Of a stretch of 64,000 bases of DNA, positions 1 through 8,112 are shown piece after piece; position 1 is the stretch's first letter, and every line of letters begins with the position of its first letter. The notes under the pieces were generated by a model. It did not search any database. It was not told where the DNA came from and saw only the letters and a list, made by a program, of their open reading frames with translations. Position numbers and translations under genes: made by a program. The stretch is taken from positions 1 through 64,000 of the forward strand of contig JASJAW010000009.1 in assembly GCA_030066795.1 (NCBI GenBank), given 5' to 3'. Origin of the DNA: Dinoroseobacter sp. (GTDB taxonomy: Bacteria; Pseudomonadota; Alphaproteobacteria; Rhodobacterales; Rhodobacteraceae).

Positions 1-693
1 ACGCTGCGGGCAGTCGTCCTATGCCCTGCTGCTCCTGACCTCTCCATTGGGCAATCCTGCAGAGAGCAACGATCGAGCGAAGAGATAGACGTTCGGTAAT
101 GACAATGGTCGCCTTGCAAGACAGAGAGTGCGGTGCGTTCAACTCTATACAGAATAGGTTTGCATTGCTTCCTGCAAGTGAGGGGGGGGGCAAAAGCTGG
201 CGCGTTTGAATTTGTGAAACCGGTTCCCCCCGCAGTCACAGATTTTTTTTCTGGTATCCGGTGTTTTCGCAGGCTTCCAAGGACTAACGAGTCGTGGCGG
301 AATTCTTTTTTATTTACAATCAATAAGTTAAATTCTCCCAAGCGAAGATGTCCTGGCATTCAGGATGTTTTTTTAGTCATGCCCTGGCAATGGAAGAAGT
401 GTAGCGCGACCCCGTGTGGCGCCCCTACCCTTTCAAGTTGTCACGCGACACAAAGAGGAACCAGTCAGACCTTCGACAAAGCGGGTTGCGGCGTGAGTAG
501 CATTGACTGTACTAGTTCAGATCAGAGCAAATGATAAGCGCCAGATGTCCGCTAAGCGGACTAAGCAGCCATTCGAAAAATCTCTGCCAAACGGCCTGTG
601 AGTAGGCATACCCGCGGTTGCTCTTCGACAATTGTACGGCAGCTTGGCGCCGCCTTTGAGCTTGCCGAGCATCTCGAAAATCAACCGCAATTC
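1..693. other. Stretch without a confident gene
   Basis: I see no convincing gene in the first 693 bases. A 133-codon open frame at 133-534 has no motif I recognise and an amino-acid make-up rich in Cys, Ser and Arg that looks random. A short inverted repeat (GTCCGC-TAA-GCGGAC) lies at 547-561. The minus strand at about 600-690 can be read as a short peptide-like stretch in frame, which might be the remnant of a broken gene, but nothing identifies it. The region sits inside what looks like a genomic island, where decayed sequence is expected. Confidence 0.4.
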
Positions 694-1593
694 CTAAGCG
701 TCAGAATGAGGGGCGGAAATTACCGAACGAAGATACTCGGCGAACTCAATAACGCGGCGAGGCTGTGCTCGCCCGGGAGGAAACATCATTTGCAGTGGGT
801 TCGTAGGCGGAAGATAATCTTCAAGCAAGGACACCAACGATCCAGACCGGATGTCCCCGGCTACATCCAACTCTGACTTCAAGACAATCCCGTGTCCGGA
901 CAGCGCCCAGGATCGAATAAGCCAGCCGTCGTTCACAACCCTGTTTCCACGAACCGTTACGCGCTGGCGTTTTGGCCCGCTGGCAAACTCCCACACGTTG
1001 TCCAAAGTCTCTCCGAAACGCATAACGAGGCAATTGTGGTTTCTGAGGTCGTCCGGAGTCTGTGGGATCCCGTGCTTTTCCAAGTATGCAGGACCTGCAC
1101 AGACGAGGCGCTGGAACTGCCCGAGGCTTCGCACCCTTAGAGTCGAGTCCGTGACGTTGCCAAAGCGCACTGCCATGTCAAATCCCTGACCGACCAGATC
1201 GACGTATCCGTCGGACAAAGACATTTCGATGGAGACCGCCGGATAAACTTCGGTAAAAGCCGATATCGCTTGAGAGATGATGCTGCGACCAAGATCGACG
1301 GGCGCTGAGATACGGATTAGCCCGGAGAGTGTCTCGGCCCCATGGCGAATACGTGTATCGAGGTCAGCAACTTCGCTAAGAACAGATCTGGCCCCATCCA
1401 CAAGAGTCCGGCCTTCCTCGGTTAGGCTGATGGAGCGTGTTGTACGATTGAACAGTACCACGCCATAGTAGGCTTCGAGTGCAGCGAGGCGTTCGGAGAC
1501 GGTCGTCGTAGACATGCCAATTTCACGGGCCGCAGCTACGAGACTGCCCTTCTCAGCGATGATCATGAAAACTCGAAGATTATCGAGAAGCAT
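694..1593 (-). CDS. LysR family transcriptional regulator
   Basis: This 299-residue protein has the usual length and layout of a LysR regulator. A winged helix-turn-helix lies at about residues 1-60, with the AAREIGMSTTTVSERLAALE helix pair followed by the typical NRTTRSISLTEEG wing, and a periplasmic-binding-like effector domain follows from about residue 90. It is transcribed away from the monooxygenase/oxidoreductase cassette that begins at 1695, with about 100 bp between the starts. LysR proteins commonly control the divergent neighbour, so it probably regulates that cassette. The effector cannot be read from the sequence. Confidence 0.93.
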   Translation of the reverse strand: MLLDNLRVFMIIAEKGSLVAAAREIGMSTTTVSERLAALEAYYGVVLFNRTTRSISLTEEGRTLVDGARSVLSEVADLDTRIRHGAETLSGLIRISAPVDLGRSIISQAISAFTEVYPAVSIEMSLSDGYVDLVGQGFDMAVRFGNVTDSTLRVRSLGQFQRLVCAGPAYLEKHGIPQTPDDLRNHNCLVMRFGETLDNVWEFASGPKRQRVTVRGNRVVNDGWLIRSWALSGHGIVLKSELDVAGDIRSGSLVSLLEDYLPPTNPLQMMFPPGRAQPRRVIEFAEYLRSVISAPHSDA

Positions 1594-1694
1594 TCGCCAA
1601 TTATTCCGGATTATGTTTTCGGTTCGCGCCTGTTTATCCCGAATGAGCGGCCTCGTAAATTGCCCGCATAAAGCTCAAACAAAGGATGATCCCA

Positions 1695-1985
1695 ATGGCC
1701 AAGCTGACCATCGTCGCCACCATCAAAGCCAACCCGGACAAAATCGAACTAGTAAAGGCTGAGCTTCTCAAGCTCATCGACATAACCCGCGCTGAAGAAG
1801 GGTGTATCAACTACGATCTGCACCAGGATAACAACAGTCCAGCCCACTTCCTCTTCTATGAGAATTGGGAAAGCCGCGAGTTGTGGCAGACTCACATGGG
1901 AGCACCCCACCTGGCAGCTTACATGGAAGCGACCGATGGGGCCGTCGAAGAGTTCACGCTGAACGAGATGAGCATAGTCGGCTGA
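1695..1985 (+). CDS. Putative quinol monooxygenase (antibiotic biosynthesis monooxygenase, YgiN-like)
   Basis: This 96-residue single-domain protein has the ABM ferredoxin-like fold pattern: TIVATIKANP at the start, EGCINYDLHQD in the middle and FYENWES...W..H...PHL towards the end. Family members are small cofactor-free dimeric monooxygenases acting on quinols or polyphenols. I chose ATG 1695 over ATG 1686 because the AAAGG at 1681-1685 would directly touch 1686 but sits 9 bases before 1695. It is the first gene of a plus-strand cassette and is followed after 23 bp by a quinone-oxidoreductase-like gene, a frequent pairing that suggests quinone or electrophile handling. Confidence 0.85.
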   Translation: MAKLTIVATIKANPDKIELVKAELLKLIDITRAEEGCINYDLHQDNNSPAHFLFYENWESRELWQTHMGAPHLAAYMEATDGAVEEFTLNEMSIVG

Positions 1986-2008
1986 ACATCAACCCAAAGG
2001 AGCACGCC

Positions 2009-3022
2009 ATGAAAGCTGTCGGATATTCTGAGACGGGCCCGATTGATCGACCTGATGCGTTGATCAACTTTGAGGCCGATAAACCCACTGCGACCGGCCG
2101 CGATCTGTTGGTTAGGGTCGAAGCGATTTCGGTCAATCCAGTGGATACCAAAATCCGACAGCGCCGTGCTCCCGCAGGTGGTACACCTGACATCCTGGGA
2201 TGGGATGCCGCCGGTGAAGTCGTTGGCATCGGCGAAGCAGTCACCAATTTTTCGGTTGGTGATCGGGTTTACTATGCGGGTGCGGTCAACCGGCCTGGCA
2301 CCAACTCCGAGTTTCATCTCGTAGACGAACGGATCGTTGGCAAGACACCAAGTTCGATCACAACGTCGGCAGCTGCGGCGATGCCTCTCACGACGCTGAC
2401 TGCATATGAGATGCTTTTTGACCGGTTGCGGATCAACACCCCTGTCCCCGGTGGCAAGAAAACCTTGTTGGTGATAGGCGGTGCAGGTGGCGTTGGATCA
2501 ATAACCATCCAACTCGCCCGCGCACTTTCCGACGTGACAATCATCGCGACAGCGTCCCGGCCTGAGACCAAAACGTGGGTTGAAGAACTCGGAGCGCACC
2601 ACGTGGTTAGCCATGCAAAGCCGCTTGGCCCGCAGATTGAAGCGCTCGATATTGCGAGTGTCGATTTCGTCTATTCGACGACCCACTCACATCTCTATTC
2701 CGCAGAAGCTGCTGGATTCATGACGCCACAGGGCAGATACGGACTGATCGATGATCCCGAAACTTTCGACATTATGCCGTTCAAATCCAAGGCGATCTCG
2801 GTCCACTGGGAGTTCATGTTCACCCGTCCGATGTTCGAGACAGCCGATATCCAGCGACAGGCAGAGATACTGACCGAGGTTGCGAGCTTAATCGACGCAG
2901 GCAAGGTAAAATCTACGGCCGCCGAGAGTTTCGGCGCCATCAACGCTGCCAACTTGATCAAGGCTCATGCGTTGCTGGAGAGCGGCAAATCAAAGGGTAA
3001 GCTTGTTCTGGAGGGTTTCTGA
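2009..3022 (+). CDS. Medium-chain dehydrogenase/reductase (zinc-binding alcohol dehydrogenase family, quinone-reductase-like)
   Basis: This 337-residue protein has an N-terminal GroES-like domain (ISVNPVDTKIR, GWDAAGEVVGIGEAV, VGDRVYYAG) and a Rossmann domain with the GGAGGVGS dinucleotide loop at about residues 155-162. It matches the branch of NADPH:quinone-reductase-like enzymes annotated as zinc-binding alcohol dehydrogenase family, but I do not see the catalytic zinc Cys/His set of true alcohol dehydrogenases. The start at 2009 follows a good AAAGGAG ribosome site, and the longer open frame from 1865 overlaps the previous gene. The stop is 1 base before the next gene, so the two are surely co-transcribed. 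Confidence 0.88.
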   Translation: MKAVGYSETGPIDRPDALINFEADKPTATGRDLLVRVEAISVNPVDTKIRQRRAPAGGTPDILGWDAAGEVVGIGEAVTNFSVGDRVYYAGAVNRPGTNSEFHLVDERIVGKTPSSITTSAAAAMPLTTLTAYEMLFDRLRINTPVPGGKKTLLVIGGAGGVGSITIQLARALSDVTIIATASRPETKTWVEELGAHHVVSHAKPLGPQIEALDIASVDFVYSTTHSHLYSAEAAGFMTPQGRYGLIDDPETFDIMPFKSKAISVHWEFMFTRPMFETADIQRQAEILTEVASLIDAGKVKSTAAESFGAINAANLIKAHALLESGKSKGKLVLEGF

Positions 3023-3023
3023 G

Positions 3024-3404
3024 ATGCCAATCCAGCGGCTAGACCATGTGAATGTCGTGACGGCCAACCTCAAAGAGATGGTGGCTTGGTACGAAACTGT
3101 CCTCGGGTTGCGATCTGGTCCCAGGCCTAACTTTCCCTTTGGCGGAGCGTGGCTCTACGCCGGGGAGACAGCGGTGGTGCACCTGGTAGAAGATAAAGAA
3201 CAGGTACGCACAGGGTCCGAAGCTGACCTGAAGCTTGAGCATTTTGCGTTCTCGGCAAGGGGTGCGTCAGATTTCAAGGAAACGCTCGAAGAGCACGGTG
3301 ATCCGTTCAAGACAATTGAGGTCTCGGATGCCGCACTGGTCCAGTTTCACATTTCCGACCCGGACGGGAACCACATCCACGTAGACTTTGATTCGAACGA
3401 GTGA
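3024..3404 (+). CDS. VOC family (glyoxalase/bleomycin-resistance/dioxygenase fold) protein
   Basis: This 126-residue protein is one vicinal-oxygen-chelate module. It shows LDHVNVVTANL at the N-terminus, with a candidate first metal-ligand His, then WYETVLGL, LEHFAFSARG with a second His, and SDPDGNHIHVDF at the end. VOC proteins are metal-dependent lyases, isomerases or dioxygenases, or drug-binding proteins; the substrate is not readable here. The start at 3024 lies 1 base after the preceding stop, so it is translationally linked to the oxidoreductase. A clear GGGGGAGG stretch follows its stop and serves the next gene. Confidence 0.85.
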   Translation: MPIQRLDHVNVVTANLKEMVAWYETVLGLRSGPRPNFPFGGAWLYAGETAVVHLVEDKEQVRTGSEADLKLEHFAFSARGASDFKETLEEHGDPFKTIEVSDAALVQFHISDPDGNHIHVDFDSNE

Positions 3405-3421
3405 ATTTTGGGGGAGGATAA

Positions 3422-5800
3422 ATGGCCGAGAATTCACAACATTTAAAGGTCATTGAGCAACGCGTTTTGTGGCTCAGCCACTGGATGATCCACAACGCTA
3501 ATCACATTCGGCCCAAGGTCGATGGGATCAAAGTCGGCGGACACCAGGCATCATCGGCGTCGATGGTTTCGATCATGACAGCGCTGTACTTCTCTGCGCT
3601 ACGACCAGAGGACAGGGTGGCGGTGAAACCCCATGCATCCCCGATCTACCACGCTATGCATTACCTGATGGGCAACCAAACCCAAGAGAAGATGGAGAAC
3701 TTCCGTGGTTTTGGAGGAGTGCAGAGTTACCCGAGCCGGACTAAAGACATCGACGATGTAGATTTCTCTACAGGGTCGGTGGGCTTAGGCGTTGGGATTA
3801 CTGCTCTGGCCTCGCTCGTGCAGGATTTCATCAAGGCCAAAGACTGGGGAAGTGACATTCCTTTAGGCAGGATGGTCGCGCTCGTCGGCGATGCCGAACT
3901 TGACGAAGGCAACGTCTACGAGGTCCTCCAGGAAGGTTGGAAGAACGACCTGCGTAACACTTGGTGGGTCATCGATTACAACCGACAATCGCTCGACGGG
4001 ATTGTTCGGGAAGGCTTGTTCGAACGGGTCGAGAAAATCTTCGATGCTTTTGGTTGGGATGTGGTTCGGGTCAAACATGGTACGCTTCAGCGTGCCGCAT
4101 TTGAAGAGCCAGGCGGTGAGAAGTTGCGGGACTGGATCGACGCTTGTCCGAACCAGGAATACTCGGCGCTTACCTATATGGGCGGATCAGTATGGCGTCA
4201 GCGGCTCATGGACGACCTCGGGGACCAGGGGGACGTTTCCGCCTTGATCGACCGCCGAAGTGATGACGAACTTGCCGTTCTGATGGAGAACCTCGGCGGC
4301 AACTGCGTGGAGACGATGGCAGATACCTTCGCCGCCGTTGATCATGATCGTCCTACATGTTTTCTGGCCTATACCGTCAAGGGTTGGGGTACCCCCATTG
4401 CGGGGCACAAGGACAACCACGGCGGGCTGATGACAAAGGCTCAAATGGTTGAGTGGCAGACCAAGATGGGTGTCCAGAAAGGCCAGGAGTGGGAGCCGTT
4501 TGCCACAGTCGAAAACATCGAGGCCTTACGATTTTTCCTGGCACAGGTTCCCTTCTTCAAAAATGACCGTCGTCGGTTTTCAGATCATCGGGTACAGGTG
4601 CCCACGGCTACAATCGACACGGCAAAAGACACCTCCACCCAAGCGGCATTCGGCAAAATCCTGGATGACTTGTCCAAGGGGGACAGCACGCTCGCCGCAA
4701 GGATCATGACCACATCACCTGATGTGACCGGGACCACCGGGCTTGGGGCATGGGTCAACCGGCGGAAGTTGTTTGCTCGAGAGGCAAAGTCCGATGCGTT
4801 TATCGAGCATCGTATCCCATCGACCGCCAAGTGGCGCTTTGACGGGTCTGGTCAGCATCTGGAACTGGGCATTGCAGAGATGAACCTTTTCCTCCTGCTT
4901 GGGGCTGCAGGACTGTCCCATTCCTTGTTTGGCAAGCGCCTGATCCCGATTGGGACAGTCTACGATCCGTTTGTCTGCCGAGGTCTGGATGCGTTGAATT
5001 ACGCAACATACCAAGACGCACGCTTCATGATCGTCGGCACACCTTCAGGGGTCACGTTGGCTCCTGAAGGTGGGGCGCATCAATCCATCGGGACACCGCT
5101 TATCGGTATGTCCCAAGACGGATTGGCGGCTTTTGAACCTGCATTTGCAGATGAATTGTCGGTCATCATGCAATGGGCCTTCGACTATATGCAACGTGAC
5201 GGCGAAGGTGATCCGGACGAGCGTACATGGCTGAGGGATGAAACCGGCGGGTCCGTCTATCTCAGACTGACAACAAACCCAGTCGAACAACCCGGCCAGC
5301 GACCCGACCCAGATTGGCAACAAGGGGCCGTTGATGGGGGTTATTGGCTACGCAAGCCTGGCCCGAACTGTGAAGTCGTCATTGCCTATCAGGGTGCTGT
5401 GGCACCCGAAGCTATCAAAGCGGCGGGCCATCTTGCCGGATCGCGTCGGGATGTTGGCGTACTTTCTGTGACGTCGGCAGATCGCCTCAATGCAGGTTGG
5501 ACAGCCGCGCAACGCGCTCGGGCGCGGGGCAACACAGATGCCGTGTCCTGTGTCGAACGCCTGATGGGCGCTCTGCCGGCACACTGCACCTTGATTACAG
5601 TGATCGATGGCCATCCCGCAACGCTCGCGTGGCTGGGCAGTGTTGCCGGACACAGGACCGTTCCGCTCGGCGTGGAACACTTCGGTCAAACCGGCGCCAT
5701 CGGCGACCTTTACCGTCACTATGGCATCGATGCTCAAGGTATCCTGGAAAAGATTGCGGGCCTCACGGCAGGGAAACCGTTGAGCCCACAAATTTCATGA
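3422..5800 (+). CDS. AceE-like (pyruvate dehydrogenase E1/transketolase-type) thiamine-diphosphate enzyme
   Basis: This 792-residue protein follows the homodimeric E1 (AceE) plan but is shorter than the roughly 880-900 usual for AceE. Visible landmarks are GGHQASSASM near residues 39-48, KPHASPIYH near 69-77, the thiamine-diphosphate motif GDAELDEG at 156-163 with YNRQSLDG at 186-193, AYTVKGWGTPIAGH near 320-333, and the second-domain segment HLELGIAEMN. No E2 lipoyl-transferase or E3 gene lies nearby, so it is unlikely to feed a pyruvate dehydrogenase complex. I infer a stand-alone 2-keto-acid or ketose-converting enzyme (decarboxylation, ligation or ketol transfer). The start has a strong GGGGGAGG site. 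RidA and cupin genes follow. Confidence 0.82.
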   Translation: MAENSQHLKVIEQRVLWLSHWMIHNANHIRPKVDGIKVGGHQASSASMVSIMTALYFSALRPEDRVAVKPHASPIYHAMHYLMGNQTQEKMENFRGFGGVQSYPSRTKDIDDVDFSTGSVGLGVGITALASLVQDFIKAKDWGSDIPLGRMVALVGDAELDEGNVYEVLQEGWKNDLRNTWWVIDYNRQSLDGIVREGLFERVEKIFDAFGWDVVRVKHGTLQRAAFEEPGGEKLRDWIDACPNQEYSALTYMGGSVWRQRLMDDLGDQGDVSALIDRRSDDELAVLMENLGGNCVETMADTFAAVDHDRPTCFLAYTVKGWGTPIAGHKDNHGGLMTKAQMVEWQTKMGVQKGQEWEPFATVENIEALRFFLAQVPFFKNDRRRFSDHRVQVPTATIDTAKDTSTQAAFGKILDDLSKGDSTLAARIMTTSPDVTGTTGLGAWVNRRKLFAREAKSDAFIEHRIPSTAKWRFDGSGQHLELGIAEMNLFLLLGAAGLSHSLFGKRLIPIGTVYDPFVCRGLDALNYATYQDARFMIVGTPSGVTLAPEGGAHQSIGTPLIGMSQDGLAAFEPAFADELSVIMQWAFDYMQRDGEGDPDERTWLRDETGGSVYLRLTTNPVEQPGQRPDPDWQQGAVDGGYWLRKPGPNCEVVIAYQGAVAPEAIKAAGHLAGSRRDVGVLSVTSADRLNAGWTAAQRARARGNTDAVSCVERLMGALPAHCTLITVIDGHPATLAWLGSVAGHRTVPLGVEHFGQTGAIGDLYRHYGIDAQGILEKIAGLTAGKPLSPQIS

Positions 5801-5831
5801 CACGCGAAATGCGTTGCAAGGAGGAATCATC

Positions 5832-6317
5832 ATGAAACTGAAGGAAGTCACATCTGAAACACCAGAAGAAAGGCTAGCCGAACTCGGTCTTGATCTGCCT
5901 CCGGTTCCCGAGGCTGTCGCCGACTATGTGACGCACACTCAGATCGGGCCGATCATCTACACCTCCGGGATGCTCCCTTGGATCGCTGGGAACTTGAAGT
6001 TCAAGGGTAAGATGGGAGCCGAGTTAACGGTTGAGCAAGGCTACGAGGCGTTCCAACTCTCCGCGTTGAATGGTTTGTCGCTCTTGCGTTCCATCACTGG
6101 TGATCTAAGCCGGATCAAGCGCATTCATCGCCTGGAAGGCACCGGTGGGGCCACGCCTGACTTTTTAGATATGCCACAGGCGCTGAACGGAGCTTCGCAC
6201 CTGATCAACACAGTATTCGGGGAGAAAGGGGCACATTCCCGGATGATCTATTCCAACCCGTCCATGCCAATTGATTGCGCCACACTCCTCGTGTTCTGGG
6301 CGGAGGTCGAGGCATGA
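5832..6317 (+). CDS. RidA family protein (enamine/imine deaminase-like)
   Basis: This 161-residue protein belongs to the YjgF/YER057c/RidA superfamily, shown by IIYTSGMLPW, an ALNGLSLLRSITGDLSRIKRIHRLEG core and an NGASHLINTVFGEKGAHSR segment. It is longer than canonical RidA (about 130) and resembles the RidA-like subgroup with an N-terminal extension (RLAELGLDLPPVPEAVADYV). Canonical members hydrolyse reactive enamines such as 2-aminoacrylate to keto acids. I chose ATG 5832 because AAGGAGGAAT lies just upstream. Its stop overlaps the next ATG (ATGA), and its place after an AceE-like enzyme fits keto-acid chemistry. Confidence 0.85.
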   Translation: MKLKEVTSETPEERLAELGLDLPPVPEAVADYVTHTQIGPIIYTSGMLPWIAGNLKFKGKMGAELTVEQGYEAFQLSALNGLSLLRSITGDLSRIKRIHRLEGTGGATPDFLDMPQALNGASHLINTVFGEKGAHSRMIYSNPSMPIDCATLLVFWAEVEA

Positions 6318-6694
6318 GCGGCCACCTCGACCTGACCCAAGAATTCATCGACCGAGCCGAAAATGGTGAAGTAGGTGATACCCTCGTCTCCGAGACTGAC
6401 CGAGTGCGCGTCTGGCACATCCACGCCAGGCCCGGCGAGCGCCTGAAGGTGCACACGCATGTTTTGGATTACTTCTGGACGATCCATGGCCCAGGCAAGG
6501 CTCGCAATCACCAACCCGACGGAACCCATTTCGACGTAGATTACCAGACAGGTGATACGAGGCATTTCACGTTTCAAAGCGGGGATAGCATGACCCATAG
6601 TCTTGAGAATATTGGTGAAACCGACCTGATCTTCACGACCGTAGAATTTAAGAATTCAGCAAACGATCCACTACCATTAACCAACTACGACTAG
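6314..6694 (+). CDS. Cupin-fold protein
   Basis: This 126-residue protein appears to be a single cupin. It shows RVWHIHARPGERLKVHTHVLDYFW, shorter-spaced than a typical motif 1 but with the HxH pair, and a C-terminal strand GDSMTHSLENIGETDLIFTTVEF resembling motif 2. Such proteins bind a metal and may be dioxygenases, isomerases or ligand-binding proteins. It starts inside the RidA stop codon (ATGA) and is the last gene of the cassette. The substrate is unknown. Confidence 0.72.
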   Translation: MSGHLDLTQEFIDRAENGEVGDTLVSETDRVRVWHIHARPGERLKVHTHVLDYFWTIHGPGKARNHQPDGTHFDVDYQTGDTRHFTFQSGDSMTHSLENIGETDLIFTTVEFKNSANDPLPLTNYD

Positions 6695-7324
6695 TGGTTC
6701 AGTAGATGGACTGCTTTTCAAAGAGCACTGAATTTTTGAGGACCAGGTCAGTTTGGTCATTTGCCGCCGGACCGATACAACCAATGCAAACTGACAGTAT
6801 TTCTAGAACGTCGCTTCGAGCTAGGTTGTCGGCTTTCCGCTCCCAGGAGACATCCGGCGACGTTAAGACCTTGCGATTGAAGTTGCTTCTATCGAAAGCA
6901 GAAAGCCCATAGGGAGATCAACTATAGAGGTTGATCAGGCAGGTGCGTCGTGAAGAAAGTTCTCGCCAAAGATCGTTCAGGGCGGACAGTTCCTTAGAAT
7001 CGTCTAGTCACGAATGACCTTTATAGTATCGTTCTTCGAGGAACCAGAAACTAGAAACAAGTTTTCAGGTTCTCAAAGAACTACCTTGCCTAGCTCCCAA
7101 AGTCGTCACCTGCATTACCCGCTGTTCCCGGAACAATTCCCATCTGACCCGAAATAAAAAGTAATTACTGGCTTGACTGGCTGGAAGGGACGCAGAGAGG
7201 TCATTCTTCGAACAAGACCAATCATTTTAAAACCGAGGCGTACTTCTACTTCGTGTTATTCCTGCTGTATTTCGAAAAAGTGCGCCTCGTTTCTATTCAT
7301 TCGTTATCTTGGGGTCTGTCGGTA
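6695..7324. other. A+T-richer intergenic stretch
   Basis: About 630 bases with no gene I can support. Two short open frames (6706-6912 and 7173-7376) have no recognisable motif or ribosome site. The base composition looks clearly more A+T-rich than the surrounding genes and continues into the integrase operon, as expected near the integration module of a mobile element. I searched by eye for a copy of the tRNA-Leu 3' end here and saw none. Confidence 0.45.
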
Positions 7325-7347
7325 CAAGCTTTCTCACCCAAAGCTTG
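7325..7347. promoter_or_regulatory. Inverted repeat overlapping the -35 of the integration operon
   Basis: CAAGCTTT at 7325-7332 and AAAGCTTG at 7340-7347 form an 8-7-8 inverted repeat. It overlaps the first bases of the proposed -35 element, a typical position for a repressor operator. The first gene of the operon could be the repressor. Confidence 0.45.
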
Positions 7348-7372
7348 ACAAAAGTACTCTGCTGAGTATTTT
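7345..7372 (+). promoter_or_regulatory. Candidate sigma-70 promoter of the integration operon
   Basis: TTGACA at 7345-7350 and TATTTT at 7367-7372 are separated by 16 bp. If used, transcription would begin near 7379. That is after the GTG at 7373 but before GTG 7400, which has its own AAGGGAG site, so this promoter favours the shorter start of the first gene. Confidence 0.5.
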
Positions 7373-7399
7373 GTGAAAAAGTATTCAAGGGAGCACTTT

Positions 7400-7912
7400 G
7401 TGAATCAGCTCAACAGAAAGTTGCGCTTCTCTGATGTCTCGAGGGGTATCGACTTGTCTCAGAAAGCGTTCCGGAACTGGCTGCAGCGCTATGATCTATC
7501 CCTGTTGAGCAACCACAAGACGCGTGACTGGACAGATTTCACCGTTGCCGATGTAGCGGTACTAGCGCTTACTCGTGAGTTGGTACGTTGGGGGATCGGA
7601 GTAGAAGAAGCTAATGAAACAGCGTTCATTGCCCTAAAGCGAACAATAGGATCGCTGCTCCAATACAGAAACACACCTGCGGAAGCCATGTTGGCGATCC
7701 TTCACCAGAGGCTGATCTACGTCTGTAAACCTATCTCCGCCGAAGAGACTAAGGTCATATTTGATGCGGAGAGCAGCAAGATAAAACCGTCCGATTATGA
7801 TTCAGTATTGTGCCTGAATCTAGAGATTACAGTCACCCGCGCCTTTCTTCGTTGTGGCGCTCTGAAAGAGGAATACGAGCTTCCAAGAACGCTCACGCAG
7901 ACAGAGGCTTAG
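7400..7912 (+). CDS. Unrecognised MerR-like or helix-turn-helix protein of the integration operon
   Basis: This 170-residue soluble protein has an N-terminal segment (FSDVSRGIDLSQKAFRNWLQR) that looks like a DNA-binding helix-turn-helix and a following FTVADVAVLALTRELV stretch typical of MerR-like fold proteins. I do not recognise a named family. I chose GTG 7400 over GTG 7373 because AAGGGAG (7387-7393) sits 6 bases upstream and the proposed promoter leaves no room for the earlier start. It lies 2 bp before the excisionase-like gene, in A+T-richer DNA. A role in control of excision or integration is inferred only from position. Confidence 0.7.
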   Translation: MNQLNRKLRFSDVSRGIDLSQKAFRNWLQRYDLSLLSNHKTRDWTDFTVADVAVLALTRELVRWGIGVEEANETAFIALKRTIGSLLQYRNTPAEAMLAILHQRLIYVCKPISAEETKVIFDAESSKIKPSDYDSVLCLNLEITVTRAFLRCGALKEEYELPRTLTQTEA

Positions 7913-7914
7913 AT

Positions 7915-8112
7915 ATGGACCGCCGACCTCTCTACGTTCGGGAAAGCAAGGCTGCAAAACTGATGGACATGAATCTCATGCAGTTTCGCAATTTAGTCGA
8001 AGCTGGCGCACTTCCTTCTCCAGTTATCTTTCACGGTTTGCCGAGATGGCGAGTTGATGACTTGGCGAAAATAGTCTCCGGAACACTCATGGACCAGGAT
8101 TTTGAGACATGA
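7915..8112 (+). CDS. Excisionase/AlpA-like helix-turn-helix protein
   Basis: This 65-residue basic protein shows a MerR-like winged-helix layout used by excisionases and AlpA regulators: LYVRESKAAKLMDMNLMQFRN for the helices, then VEAGALPSPVIFHGLPRWRVDDLAK, where the GLPRWRVDDL wing is characteristic. Its ATG 7915 follows the previous stop by 2 bases. The stop overlaps the integrase start (ATGA at 8109). Position and fold point to the recombination directionality factor of the element. Confidence 0.72.
   Translation: MDRRPLYVRESKAAKLMDMNLMQFRNLVEAGALPSPVIFHGLPRWRVDDLAKIVSGTLMDQDFET

Noticed and set aside
133-534. 133-codon open frame
   Set aside because: No start signal, no motif and an unusual composition; it looks like a random frame in decayed island DNA.
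6706-7376. Two short open frames before the integration operon
   Set aside because: They lack motifs and ribosome sites, and the second overlaps the proposed promoter.
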